Source: Dipteris shenzhenensis
Taxonomy: Eukaryota > Polypodiophyta > Polypodiopsida > Gleicheniales
Reading direction: 5' to 3' (one strand)
Assembly: GCA_047967505.1 (NCBI GenBank)
Contig: CM106538.1
DNA length: 64,000 bases
Position numbers and translations under genes: made by a program. Under the pieces are notes generated by a model, which saw only the letters and a program-made list of their open reading frames with translations, had not been told where the DNA came from and searched no databases. Position 1 is the stretch's first letter. Every line of letters begins with the position of its first letter. Positions 1-11,170 of this stretch are shown piece after piece.

Positions 1-2640
1 ACTCTCCAGCAATATTATACCTAGAGCAGTCCCACCGTCGCTTCCCCAAAAAGACATCTGTAGGATGAGGAGATTCAGTTGGTTATTGTAGAGATTTGGC
101 AACAGTCCGAGTGAGTACCCTGCGAGGGTTGGGCTTCGTGGGTGGTAGATGTGATTCAGAAGAGCAGCGAGGAGTTGCAGTCTCACGCCCTTAGACGGAG
201 GAGGGCTCTTTAGGAGCACGAGCATGCACTGCGACGAGACCTTGCCTCCATAGAGAGGCTCAGGGAACCGGACCTAGGATCCTAGTGGCTTAGTAATAGA
301 TATGAGAGTGTGCGCCTTGAGCTCCAGGAACGGAGGCTCGACGGGATGAGTTTTCCTACCACTCTACTTGGGCCTGTTGGGTTCAGCAGGGGATAGGATA
401 ACGAAGGAGTTTTTCGAGACCACTGGACCTCGATTGGCAAGCATGCAGCTACAACGATTATGGGATCCGCATGGCATCTTACACAGTGATCCATAGGAGA
501 TTCTAGAGTTGACCACGGATTTCTATAGCCAGCTGTTTGAGGCGGAGAGGGTGATGCCAACTGCTAGGGGATAGCCCTGGCGAATTGAGCGCAAGAGAGA
601 AAAGGCCTTGCCTGTGTGTCCACCTATAAGCATCTGACTAGAGCTCCCCGCATAGAGCGCAGAGACTCCTCTAATCCATTTGTCTGAGAAACCCAATCTT
701 GCATAGTACCCTCCAGAAAAGACCACTCCACCCTGATCGTAAGCCTTCTCAAAATCCAAGAGAAGGATGGCCAAGGGCTATGACTCCTCCCTGGCCCAAT
801 CCACAGCCTCCCAGAACGTGAAAATGTTGTCCAGAATGCTGCGCTCCTGTACAAAGCCAGTCTGTGTATCATGGATGATGTCGGTGAGATGACCGTAAAC
901 TCAAGACCTTAGCAAGGATCGTGTATGCGGTGCCCAGCAGGGTGATTGGTCTCCATTGTTGGATGTTTGACCTATCTCTCCCTTTGGGACTGAGGAAGGG
1001 AATCCGTGTCGAAGATCTCCTAGTAGGCTGAGCGGATGGGTCGAAAGGGCCTTGAGGGCTTCCCAAAGCTCCTCAACCCTTTCATTCGGCCAGTGGCGCG
1101 CCTCATAAGGTTGAGGCTCCCAATTAGACTGGAGGAGGAGCTATTGGATTCCGAGTCTGCAGATGACACAAACTTTTATGTAGAGGGCACCATAGTGAGC
1201 TTGGAGAGAGTTCGGGGAGCCTTGGCTATTTATTGTGAGGCCACGGGTGCATGGATAAACGGGACAAAATCCATCGGTTTCTTTATAGGCTATGAGGAGA
1301 ATCACGAGATTCGAGAGTGGGGGAGTGCCTTTGGCTTTCGCTAGATACAACAAGACCAGACATCGAGATACCTTGGGTGCCAGGTGGGTATCGATATTAT
1401 AGCAGAGCAGCAAATCGCCTCGGTTCTTGAGAGTGTTCGGCGCAAGCTTCTCTACTGGAGCTCGGTCAAACTCTCCCTAGGGGACTGTGCCTTAGTAGCA
1501 AACCAAGTCCTCCTTGCCACGGTCTGATACATTGCCTCCTGCTGATGCTTTCATAAAGGGTGCATTGGATAGGCCTGACGTTTGGTTCGGAATTTCATTT
1601 GGGGATCGGATGGCATGAGAAACACTAGAGCCCGGGTCTCGCTTGGCAGACGGTGATCATGCCGCAGGCATTGGGGGCCTTGCGGAGATGTAGAGCAGAG
1701 CCCTCTTGGGCAAGTTGGTTGTGCGCGGCCTCTCCCTTGGCGCAGAGCCCTGGAGCTCCTGTTACAGCGAGGGCTTCTCAGGAACACCCCACGCACTGGG
1801 GGGCAGTGGCACCATTCACACAGATGGATCTTCTCAGAGGCCCCTCTTACGGGGAAAGGGTTTCCCTATGATGAGGAGCCTCCTTAGGGTCTGGCAGAGA
1901 TTAGTAGGGGGTCTCATTCGTGCTTAGCCCCGTTGCACAGGGGAGTTCGAGCGTCAGCCCCTCATTTGGCACTTGGAGATCAGGGATCAGGATGGACGTA
2001 TGCTCAGACAATGGACTCACATTGGATGGGCACAGTCCAAATGCCTTTTGATTTGTTCCAATTGACAAGTCCCCCTGAGGCTAGGCAGAACTTGTCGATT
2101 GAATCCGCAACAGTAGCAGTAGCCCGACCTGCTCCTTTGCCAGATGGAGCAGATTACCCATGGAGGCAGAGGCGAGGCTTGGAACTATAGTGCTTATGCG
2201 AGGGGTAGGGCAGCAAATGAGGGAGATTGACCTAGCCATCCCTGAGTCTTGGTGGGAGGGACTCTGCATGTGGATGGACAGTAGATGGTTGGGTCAGTTT
2301 TCTTGGATTGGGGTCCCTTTGAGGATGATGATTCGGTGAGGCAGCACGCAGCCTGGGTTTGGAGGCCTACTTAAGGCACTCATTGAGAGACCCAGAGATG
2401 GACGGGAGTCTGGATGGGATTCATTGGCAGATGACCAGAGTTGCGGGTTGTTTGGGTAAGGAGTGGCACATTGATCCTCCCAGCATCCCAGAGTAGGATG
2501 CCCCCAGATGGCGCCTCTGGCTTTGGGAAGGTAGGCCCGTGAGGAAGGTCCAGTTAGATCTCGGACAGTGGTTTTGGCCTTCCAAGATCGGTCTCACTGA
2601 GCAGGTTTCCCTTTTGCTCCTTTTTTTGATCTCCTCATCT
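1..2640 (+). mobile_element. LINE A: decayed L1-type non-LTR retrotransposon
   Basis: Plus-strand reading of about 330-560 gives the linker between endonuclease and reverse transcriptase (TTDFYSQLFEAERV at about 511-555). Plus-strand reading resumes near 1095 with the second half of the RT palm: LLDSESADDTNFYVEG, where SADD at 1156-1167 stands for the usual FADD. A LINE C-terminal region follows to about 2640, with YLGCQVGID near 1372, then LSLGDCALVANQVLLATV and ERQPLIW near 1950. The intervening RT core (about 565-1095) lies on the opposite strand and is listed separately. Stops and frameshifts occur throughout, so the copy is dead. Its 5' end is outside the window. It precedes the first visible exon of the IGPD gene and is probably inside an intron of that gene; this is inference. 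Confidence 0.8.
565..1095 (-). pseudogene. Inverted RT core of LINE A
   Basis: Read on the minus strand from about 1095 down to 565, this encodes the first half of a LINE reverse transcriptase: PKGRDRSNIQQWRPITLL, then IIHDTQTGFVQERSILDN, then AILLLDFEKAYDQ (first catalytic Asp in LDFEKAYD), and ending at RSIRQGYPLA. In an intact element this block sits between the linker that ends near 560 on the plus strand and the SADD box that starts near 1156 on the plus strand. The segment is therefore in its expected place but reversed. Frameshifts and stops show it is not functional. Junction coordinates are good to about 20-30 bp. Confidence 0.75.
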
Positions 2641-2641
2641 A

Positions 2642-2683
<42 letters not shown>
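2641..2683. repeat. (GA)n microsatellite
   Basis: About 43 bp of nearly pure AG repeat directly after LINE A. It is followed by a short module with a potential hairpin (2684-2735) that recurs after the GA tract at 2910. Confidence 0.95.
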
Positions 2684-2686
<3 letters not shown>

Positions 2687-2735
2687 ATTGACATCTTCTA
2701 GAGGCCCCACGGGTCTATGCGACAAAATACACAAC
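2684..2735. repeat. GA-associated hairpin repeat, copy 1
   Basis: The sequence right after the GA tract contains tctattgac, then a 6-bp stem (aggccc / gggtct, with one G-T pair) and tatgcgac. The same order (tctatt, stem, ggtctatg, gac) occurs at 2945-2990 and 8518-8560. On the minus strand this reads as a hairpin followed by a (CT)n tail, the layout of some non-LTR retroposon 3' ends. Family identity is unknown. Confidence 0.4.
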
Positions 2736-2905
2736 CAAAAAAAGAGTAGCTACTACATCTTTGAGTATCAGAGAGTCTAGGAATGCACATGGCATCTCAG
2801 CTCAAAGTTATTATAGTATACAACTATGTTGTACTCCTATCATTAAGTGGCCTTCATTACATTAGTTTAAGACTGAGAGTCTTTGAGTTTGGATTTGAAA
2901 TCTCT

Positions 2906-2909
<4 letters not shown>

Positions 2910-2944
<35 letters not shown>
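2910..2944. repeat. (GA)n microsatellite
   Basis: About 35 bp of pure GA, followed immediately by copy 2 of the hairpin module. Confidence 0.95.
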
Positions 2945-2946
<2 letters not shown>

Positions 2947-2990
2947 TATTAACGTCCACGGGAGACCAAAGGTCTATGGGACAATAGAAA
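2945..2990. repeat. GA-associated hairpin repeat, copy 2
   Basis: Contains tctattaacg and then agaccaaaggtct, a 5-bp stem with a 3-base loop, then atgggac. It matches copy 1 in layout although the stem bases differ. It lies about 45 bp upstream of an IGPD exon. Confidence 0.45.
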
Positions 2991-3033
2991 AGCCATCCAA
3001 TACATCCCTTTAACTTATTTTTTCTTCGGAGAG

Positions 3034-6000
3034 TGTGGCAGCAACTGGCATCACATGGCTTGTTTGATTTGAATATAAGGGCAAAAGGTGACCTTCATAT
3101 TGATGACCATCACACAAATGAAGATGTGGCTTTGGCTCTGGGAACGGTAAACTTCTTTCCTCTTCCTCCCTGTTTGTTGTACTTTATTACTCAGATTCGT
3201 TAATGGCTAGATGCATACTGTCCCTACTGATAGTGAACATGCAGGCACTCTTGCAAGCGCTTGGAGATAGAAAAGGCATATCAAGGTTTGGGGATTTTAC
3301 AGCACCACTCGATGAGGCTCTAGTTCATGTTGTTTTGGTATAAAGCTGCCACTTACCATTTCATGCTTTGAATTTTGGAAACATGGTCTTTTGGTTTCTG
3401 ATTCACAGTGTTGAAGTTGTGGCTCTTAGGATGCACTAACAAGGTTCAAGTAGATGGAAAGTGCTGTCATATAGATCATTTCAAAATTGTTCCTTCAAAG
3501 CTCTTTACATAAGATGGAGTTCTTTTTTGTTAATACTAGTTCTTTTAACAAGATTCAGTGAGCTATTAAGTGTAGTCTCCATGCTTCCCATGCGCTGTTT
3601 GATTTATTGGGACTATTGCAGCAGGCATTCATGGTATTTTACAATTGTCTTCTGTGGCATACATACTTCTAGATTCATGTAAAAGTTAATTTGATGGCTT
3701 ATTCCTTGCAAGACTCATGAGATCCCTCTAAATATTCATTTCTGCCATGTATGCAAACGTGCAGATTTCACCTTTCAATATCTATGTCCAAACTGCAGCC
3801 TGTTGATAGTGTGACAATTCTTTGTTCCCCTATCAGCTGTCTTTTCAAAGTTGATCTTGCACTCTTGTACTTTTGAGTGTGTTCCCCTTTTCAAAGATTT
3901 TAAAGCTATTTTTCCTGGAGAGATTAAATTTAGTTTTTTCAAGGAGTTTTAGTTTGACTGAAACATTCTGTTTAGGCTCTTCCTTTTAAGTGCCAGCCTT
4001 CCTGATGACTAAGTTGAATTCTAATATTATAACTCTGCATCAAGAGTAAAGATCAAAGTGGTATCTCTCCTTTCAACATGTAAGTATCCAAAAAAGCAAA
4101 AATTTGTGACTGTCCATAGATTGTGGGCATGTGCCTATTTGTCTGAAAGCATCTGTTTAATCTCTATATGAAAACTAGATTCAATGCCTCGCTGGCTCAC
4201 AATGCCTTTCTTGCTCGGTATTGTATCAGTTTATTAAGTGGACCTTGTACTGTGCAGATTAGTTGGCTTGAATGACTTTGTTGGACCAACAATAAAAAAA
4301 TTGGGCAAAGTTGGTAAAATGTCTGGCAAGAAAGCTGGTGGTTGGCTTGAATGACTTGGGGTGGCATATGGACCCAAAGTTTGTCAAAGCATGTGAAATG
4401 TCTCACAAGAAAGCTGGTGATTTGGTTTGCAGCCAACCTTTTCCCTAAAGGAATCTCTAAAGGAGAGTGTTTCCTCATCATTTTGCTGCTATGTATGCTA
4501 CAAGCATGCACTTTTCTGTGTATAAGTGTGGTACATGTTCGTGCACTAGGATGCATGTATGATGTATATGGGTAGTGATTGTAAATGTACATCTAATGTG
4601 GATGTATTTGCATTTTGAAAAGAGTTGGACTTGACCTATGAAGATGTGGCTTATGTGCTTGCCATATGACACAAATCATGTTCTACGTGGAAAGGATGAA
4701 CTCACTTGAATGCATAGCTTTGAAATGTAGAAGTGGAGACCAAAGGAAGATTTTAAGAGCAAGGTTTATAAGACTCTAGAACTGAAGCCTTTAGAGGAAT
4801 TCAGAAAGAGTCAACAATGCTTTAGATCCACTCACGTGAGCATTCTGTTGTTTGGGCTGATCATTTGACACTTGTCGCAGTTGTAAAATTTGAAACATAT
4901 AAATACTTGTAAATCTGCATAACACAAGTCAATATATAGCTGTGGATTCTTGCTCTATTAATCTTTTTAGTGCAATTACTTCTCAAAATTATGGCATGAG
5001 ATGTAACTCTGTATTCAAGATGGGCCTGGCAGTGGAAGGATGGCAAGGAAGAAATAATTTATTTACTGATTGGGAAGATGTGTTTTTTCTTAAAAAAGAG
5101 GGATAAATAATATATTGGATTGTAATGGGACCAATGCAGTATAGAGTTTATTGTTTAATGTAGTAATTTAATGAGTATACGACTAATCTTTTAATGACAT
5201 TGATTATTATGCTTTATTAGGATCTATCTGGACGCCCATTTCTAGCCTATGATATGGATATTCCAACCCAACGAGTTGGCACGTATGACACGCAGGTATG
5301 AAAATGCTCAAATTGAAACATCTATTTTTTAAACCCTTGAAGATCAAGGACTTCAAATGAGGGAAAAGATTTATGCTTTGATAGAGAGCAGCAACGATGG
5401 ATACTGGAAGGCATGTACATGATGAGACAAGGGTGCCGATTGAAATACTTCGGGCTTAACTTGTTGATAAAGTTTTGTTTTAGTCTTGTATCGTTGCTCT
5501 TGCTTTCTCAACTAGAAGATAATTTAGGTGGTGTTTCACACGTGCGTGCGTGTGTGTGTGTGTGTACACCTACTGTGTAGGTATGTTCACCCTTGGCCCT
5601 GCCCTGTGAACACACACTCAGGCACACACGCATGCACGCACATATTCGTTCGTATGTACATGCATTTAGGTGTGTACATTTACCTATCCATCTATCTGTT
5701 TGTGAATGACCCAGAGGGAGCCATGTATCACCACAGGGAGCACTGGGTAAGGAGGGTCCTAGACCTCCGCCCCATCGCGGTGCAAGTCTCCTCACACCAA
5801 AAAAAGAGCCAGCAGGATGAGAGGAGGGCTTTCATTCAACTCAGTATATCCAAGGACCATCAAGTTACAACAATGCACATGGGACTAATGTCCCGAAGTC
5901 TGCATGTACTTCAGCGCTGTTATGAGGTACTTAGCCTCCAATTTTCACCATTTCAATTAATCAATTACATGCTATGAGGGGCGAGGGCCAATGTGCCAAC

Positions 6001-7642
6001 AATCCCCCTCATGGGCCAAGCACAAAGTACAAACGTTGACTGCGACAAACTTTAAATCCGACTACCCACACGGGGCCAGGACGACACAACATGTAGAGTG
6101 GCAGAGAATAGGTCGTGCAGCTCAGAACAGAGCACAATTACAAGAGAATCTGCCATGCAGGCAGATGCAGAGCAGTGTAGAAGACAGAGAGCCACGAGCA
6201 GCCAGAGCATCACCATTTTGTCACGTACAGGCCGAGCAGGCTGAAAATCTCTGATACCATGCAAGTGACCGAGAGGGGGTATGGAGAGTCCTAGACCTCC
6301 ACCCATAGCCTTGCAAGCGTCCTTACGCCCCAAAAAGAGCTAGGGTGAGAAGAGGGGCTTGAATCAACTCAGTATATTCAAATATCAGTGCTTTCATGAG
6401 GCACTTAGCCTCCAAATTTCACCATTTCAATTAATGGATTACATGCCATAAGGGCAAGGGCCAATGTGCAAATACTATTTACGCATGTGCGCTTCTCTGT
6501 GTGTGTGTGTGTGTGTTGGGGGGGGGGGGGGAATATAGATGTAACATGTATGGATATAGAGGATCACACTTTGCCCGGTGCAAAAGACACTCTGAGAAGA
6601 TAATATGCAAAATATTGATGATCTGCATGGCCAGGGATGCTGGTGTGTTAGTACATTGTAACGTCTGATGTGACTTAGGTGATTGTTAAGTGCATCCTTG
6701 GCTTGGATCTCTGATTCAACCTTGCTGAAGGGCCTGTGCGGGCTCTTCTTTAGATGTATGGTTTCAATACAGAACCAGTATTTTTTGAGTGGGGTTGTAG
6801 GGTGATGTAAAGATCGGTTGAATGCTAGTGGGGAGGAAATGTTATATATATATACTTACTTGCCCCCAAGATGGAAGAGGTATATGCTGTCACTGTACAG
6901 ATGAAGTCCTCTACCTAATTATATCTAGGAGAGGTCTGACCTGAGCTATTCAAATTAAATTGGAAGGTATGAAGGCGTTTCAAAGAAAAGGTGAAAGCAT
7001 GAGTATCTTGCCTTTGAGTTCCATTGTACTCTTGGTATTTTTTGTGTGAAACACAAGTGCCAACCAAGAGGGTGTGAACAATTGGCAATACTATCTCTCC
7101 CAAATGTGGCATTTGAGTATACCCTCTAACTGTAACATAGTGGCTACTACTTGCAGACTCTATGAGGGTGATCTGGTGTGCAAAAGAGGGTTTGTTGCAG
7201 ATGAGGCAAGAAAACATCAAGATCTGTAGCCTCTCAAAATTACATTAGTGGACTACACACATATTACCCTCAGGCTGGTCTTCTTCACATGGCTGTTGGT
7301 CTGACCAGTGTGTCGAGGCAAAGGGGCATAGCCTGCACGTTACTTTAAATGTGCCTGTAAATATTCCTGTCCCAGCATCAATGGCTTCTCCTGTTAGATC
7401 TCAAATTGCAATTAGATTTTAAACGGTTGAAATACAAAGCGTGCCAAATGTAGATTAACAGGATTACCTAAGTAGTTCATGTTACCTAACTTTAGTATTT
7501 CATCCTACATGTAGACTGCATGGCATATTTTACCTCGTGTTACTCTTGCTGATACTCTATCCAAGAACAGCTCATTCATAGCACATTTTTTGAATGAAGC
7601 ACTAATGGTTGGTTTCTTGTAGCCCGGTTCAATCTCTCAATT

Positions 7643-7691
<49 letters not shown>

Positions 7692-9463
7692 CTCTCTCCT
7701 GTGAGGACTTATGGGAAATAGAGTCTTGAGGGGGTGTAAGAGTGGAGTGTAGGTGAGGAAGCAAGCTTGAGGCTTGGAGAGGTTACGGAGATTGAGTGGA
7801 GTGGAGGGTAGGCTAGGGAGTGAGAGAGGCACAATGGTTAAGGCAAGATATGAGTGAAGCAAGGCAGCTTGTTGCATTCTTTGTTAGCCCACATTGTGCG
7901 ACCATGTAGGGAACCCAAAACACCAAGGAATGAGTTTTTGAAACATTTTGGGAAGGCCCAAAACAGTGTCCCCCAGACTTCTAGATTTCTATACACCAGC
8001 GTGCCCCACCCCCCTATGCCCCTTTTTTTCCCCCGTGGGCCCCCTCATGGTTTGGTTCTGTCAGTGCCTCTTCAAATGCTGAACATAAATCATCCATATA
8101 TGATTTGTGATGACTGTAGGAACCTCTAGTCTTGTTAGGAATAAGAAGGGTGCATCCAGGGACTTCTCATCACCCACTAGTGCAAATTCGCACATAAGAA
8201 GGGACATGCGAACCCAGTGGCCCGCACATACCAACACTTTTCATCACCCACTAGTGCGAGTTGCATGGATATGAGAGAGCTCTCTATGGAAACCTTTGGC
8301 TTTCCACGGCTGTGTGGCCATGATGTCTAGCTTAGTGGAGGTAGGTGATGATATGAAATGAGGCATTTGTGTGCACAACACGTAACGCAAACGCACACCC
8401 ACGCACACATGCACACATGTGTGTGTGTGTGTGTGGGGGGGGGGGAGAGAGAGAGCGAGAGAAGAGAGAGATGTTTTCGGATGGTGAGAAAGGCCTATGA
8501 GAAAAAAAGGAAAGAAATTTTATTAAAAGTCTTCGAAAGACCGAAGGGTCTATGAGACTGAAAGAAGCCTGATACCATGAGCTGAAAGGGTGTAGCCTCT
8601 AATCAGGACTCACCGCCTACAATGAATACAACATAACCATATCATATCAGATCTAATACATGAAATAAATCTGGACACATGGCTGGGGTGGAAGCTCAAG
8701 GGGAGCCCATCGATAAATGAGGTTGTGATGATAGGAAATGTGTGATAGAGCGGTGCTTTATGCGTGTGACCTGTTGTGGTCTCCTATGGCGGCCTTGCGT
8801 TTGACAAGAGCCATTGCAACCCCCCGTCAGTCGTGCGCCCGATCTAGTGAACTTGGAGGGAAGATCTCCAAGCTTTATCTGTACGTCAACCCATTGTCAA
8901 GTTGTGCCACTGGCTCTGGATCTCGGCCTTGATGACTACCCGTGATTTGCCGGTCCGTGCACTCTAGCTGGAAAAACTCCATGATCATGCTCTGGGTAGA
9001 GTCTGGTTGTGTGCCCTGACCCTGTCTCTGTTTCCTGAGGAAGTGATCTCTGTGCCTAATGGTGGTCTCCAAGGTGTTCTTTTTAATAATCTCTTCATAC
9101 TACCTCTCTAAAATCTATGGCATTTTTTCTTACATCCTTCCTTGGTGTGGCATCAATATCCAACGTTTTCACCCACTTTAAATCTCTATACTTGTCAATC
9201 ATTTGATTAAGGACACATGATTTTTTCTTATCCACATCAATTGTTCTACCACGGCAGCACGGCATCTCTAATCTGGGTTAGAAAGGAAGGTGGAGGGGGG
9301 TCCAAAACCATCTCTGAATAGGCAGTGATAACAACCTGGAACTTCATTAGAAAACCTGTTTCAAGAGAACTGGAGGTGTCTAGCACACACCTAAAGATGT
9401 AATGAAACTGAAAAATGGAATACACTATGAATGTGTTTGTGTGGTCCTTGAAGGGGTTCCGGT

Positions 9464-9502
<39 letters not shown>

Positions 9503-10010
9503 TTGTTTTCTTTTCCTTTGTTTTGAAGGGGGTGGAAAAGTTCATTCTTCCAGTTATAGAACGTTAAGCGTAAGATCTATTCTAACAAGTGTATTTATTT
9601 TATTGTTTGTTCAGCTGGTAGAGCATTTCTTTCAGTCCTTGGTGAACACCTCTGGCATGACTCTTCATATCCGAAAGGTTTTGCCCTCAAAGTCTGTTTG
9701 AGTGAATCTGAACTTTTTTAATAAGAAAGCAGACTGTATCGATCTACGTAGTTTTTTTCCTTCAACAGGCGTGCTTTGTGCAGCTGTCAGGGAAAAACTC
9801 ACATCATATTATTGAGGCCTGTTTTAAAGCCTTTGCGAGAGCATTACGCAAGGCCACAGAGTTTGATGGACGGAGGAAGGGAAGCATTCCAAGGTGAGTT
9901 TCTATGCAACACTTAATACTGCAAGTAAATATATTACATGACTACATAAATGCCAACGTGTGCTTGTGTGTATTGTGGACAGCTCGAAGGGGTTGTTATC
10001 TCGTGCATAA
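3034..10010 (+). CDS. HISN5: Imidazoleglycerol-phosphate dehydratase, 3' six exons (5' end missing)
   Basis: IGPD (EC 4.2.1.19) dehydrates imidazole glycerol phosphate to imidazole acetol phosphate in histidine synthesis; in plants it acts in plastids and uses Mn. Exons by splice sites and family match: 3034-3146 ([11 protein letters not shown], then the metal-binding DDHHTNED), 3245-3337 ([11 protein letters not shown]), 5221-5295 ([11 protein letters not shown] to TYDTQ), 9615-9677 ([16 protein letters not shown]), 9784-9893 (second metal motif [17 protein letters not shown]), 9983-10010 (SSKGLLSRA then TAA). All introns are GT-AG and phases join cleanly, giving about 160 residues of the catalytic domain without a stop. 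The transit peptide and first ~40 domain residues (ending FLDHM in homologues) are not in the window. An alternative acceptor at 9769 adds five in-frame residues to the fifth exon. Very likely a real, working gene. Confidence 0.9.
3338..5220 (+). other. IGPD intron, 1.9 kb
   Basis: T-rich intron between GT at 3338 and AG at 5220. I see no domain, transposon terminus or RNA gene in it. Short open frames here show no family resemblance. Confidence 0.7.
5544..5563. repeat. GT microsatellite
   Basis: Short alternating GT tract inside the IGPD intron, followed by mixed CA/GT-rich DNA to about 5690. Confidence 0.85.
5701..6470 (-). mobile_element. TRIM-like miniature LTR retrotransposon
   Basis: Two direct repeats flank a 261-bp core. 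Left copy 5701-5998 and right copy 6260-6470 share tgacc..gagaggg at one end, the block cctagacctcc, the block caactcagtatat, the block caccatttcaattaat, and the end ggccaatgtgc. On the minus strand the right copy ends in CA directly before tggtatcagag (6249-6259), the primer-binding site complementary to initiator tRNA-Met. The left copy is preceded on the minus strand by the purine-rich gaggggga, a polypurine tract. No coding capacity, as expected for a TRIM. The copies differ by many indels and I found no target duplication, so the insertion is old. Assignment is from layout, not a known family. Confidence 0.6.
6501..6531. repeat. GT tract followed by poly-G
   Basis: About 16 bases of GT followed by about 13 G residues, just right of the TRIM. 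Confidence 0.9.
7647..7690. repeat. (GA)n microsatellite
   Basis: About 44 bp of GA within the 4.3-kb IGPD intron. Confidence 0.95.
8396..8475. repeat. Compound CA/GT, poly-G, GA repeat
   Basis: CA-rich stretch, then GT, then about 12 G, then interrupted GA. Confidence 0.85.
8518..8581 (-). repeat. Hairpin repeat copy 3 and possible tRNA-Met primer-binding site
   Basis: Copy 3 of the GA-associated module: ttttattaa, then agaccgaagggtct (5-bp stem), then atgagac. A few bases further, cctgatacca read on the minus strand gives tggtatcagg, close to a tRNA-Met primer-binding site, and ca precedes it as an LTR end would. It may be the edge of a minus-strand LTR element. Low certainty. Confidence 0.3.
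9466..9498. repeat. (GA)n microsatellite
   Basis: About 33 bp of GA roughly 115 bp upstream of an IGPD exon. Confidence 0.95.
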
Positions 10011-10596
10011 ACAAACTTGCTCCAAATAGTACAACTATGTGATCTATGCTTATAGATGACATAAGGGATCCTTTTTGGCCCTACATGGTATTCCATACTT
10101 GAGTTTGCACTTGAGAGACTCTTTCTTAAATAAAGTTTTACATGATATCTATATATATGTGTGTGTGTGTGGTATTTGATGAGACTCATTTCTATTTCGA
10201 TCTAATAGTGGTCTATGAAATCTGTGTATACATGTTGATTACACTATATAGGGTTGGTAGGTTGAGAAGTGTTTTATGAAGACAATTTTTACGATGTTAC
10301 CATCGTCTACCTCTCATATGGCAAAGGCATGATGGGTTTTGCAGTGGTAGGTCAAGCACGCACATAACAATTTCTAAGTCTTGTGTTTTTTTCTTTGGGC
10401 TTAGAAGATGCTCGTCAGTCTTGCAAAGGATTTCAGATCAAGTTGCAAAGCATGGTAGGAAAAGTTGTGGATGAACACTTTATATGAAAAACAAATTCAA
10501 TGTTAGGGTCATAGCAATGTTTGGGCTATTGCCATTATAGGTAGGACAAAAAGTTTTGAAAACATTGAATGCTCGGATTGTTCGTTTAACGAAGGG

Positions 10597-10598
<2 letters not shown>

Positions 10599-10636
<38 letters not shown>
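10599..10636. repeat. (GA)n microsatellite
   Basis: About 38 bp of GA, preceded by six G residues. Confidence 0.95.
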
Positions 10637-10638
<2 letters not shown>

Positions 10639-11009
10639 TTGCCTTAGAGAGAGCTATGATGGTGCCTTGGGATGATGTGCTAATGGGGCTTGAGTTTTGT
10701 CTTTTGCTCACCTTGCATATTGGGCTTAGGGACCCAAGCGCAATGCTCCCGAATCACTTTGGGCCAAGTAGTGTGTGATCTATTGTTGTTTGGGACCATG
10801 TTCTATAGCAGGCATCATGTCTCGATTGGAGTTAGGTGACGTCATTTACGAAGAGTGCATGACATCTCTAGTCTAGATTATCAATGGCTATGCCCATATG
10901 CATAGTATTTGTCTAAAGTTGTAGGAGGTTGTTTGGGGGCTTCTTTTACGCCTTGCAAACGTACGATTTCTTGTCTAAATTAGGCATGGTGGTGAGAAAT
11001 GACTATTGT

Positions 11010-11170
11010 ATTGGATCTTTTAAAGGATTCAAAAGACTATGTCAAGGAGGACTCCTTGATGAGGCACTTAAAAGAGTTGTACCGTTTGGATCGATAAGGA
11101 TTTTAACCATTTACAAACATATTCTATCACATTCTACAAGGATGTACAAACAAGGGAGACTGTGTTGCAT
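11010..11170 (+). pseudogene. Possible PPR-repeat gene relic
   Basis: The plus frame reads FKRLCQGGLLDEALKRVV, then TIYKHILSHSTRMYKQGRL. This echoes the start of plant pentatricopeptide proteins, where RLC..G.L.EAL is followed by TY..LL..C. Only one to two repeat-like units are visible and no following PPR array exists, so it could be a short relic or chance. Confidence 0.25.

Larger units (their letters stand above)
5296..9614 (+). other. IGPD intron, 4.3 kb, repeat-filled
   Basis: Long intron between GT at 5296 and AG at 9614. It holds GT and GA microsatellites, a TRIM-like element (5701-6470), a possible minus-strand LTR remnant near 8571, and otherwise unrecognised sequence. Cys/Val-rich open frames over the GT repeats are simple-sequence artefacts. 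Confidence 0.75.

Noticed and set aside
1551-2269. Several 60-85 codon frames on both strands
   Set aside because: All overlap the LINE A C-terminal region and are shadows or pieces of it.
5508-5977. Cys/Val/His-rich open frames
   Set aside because: Produced by GT/CA microsatellite DNA and the TRIM LTR; no domain.
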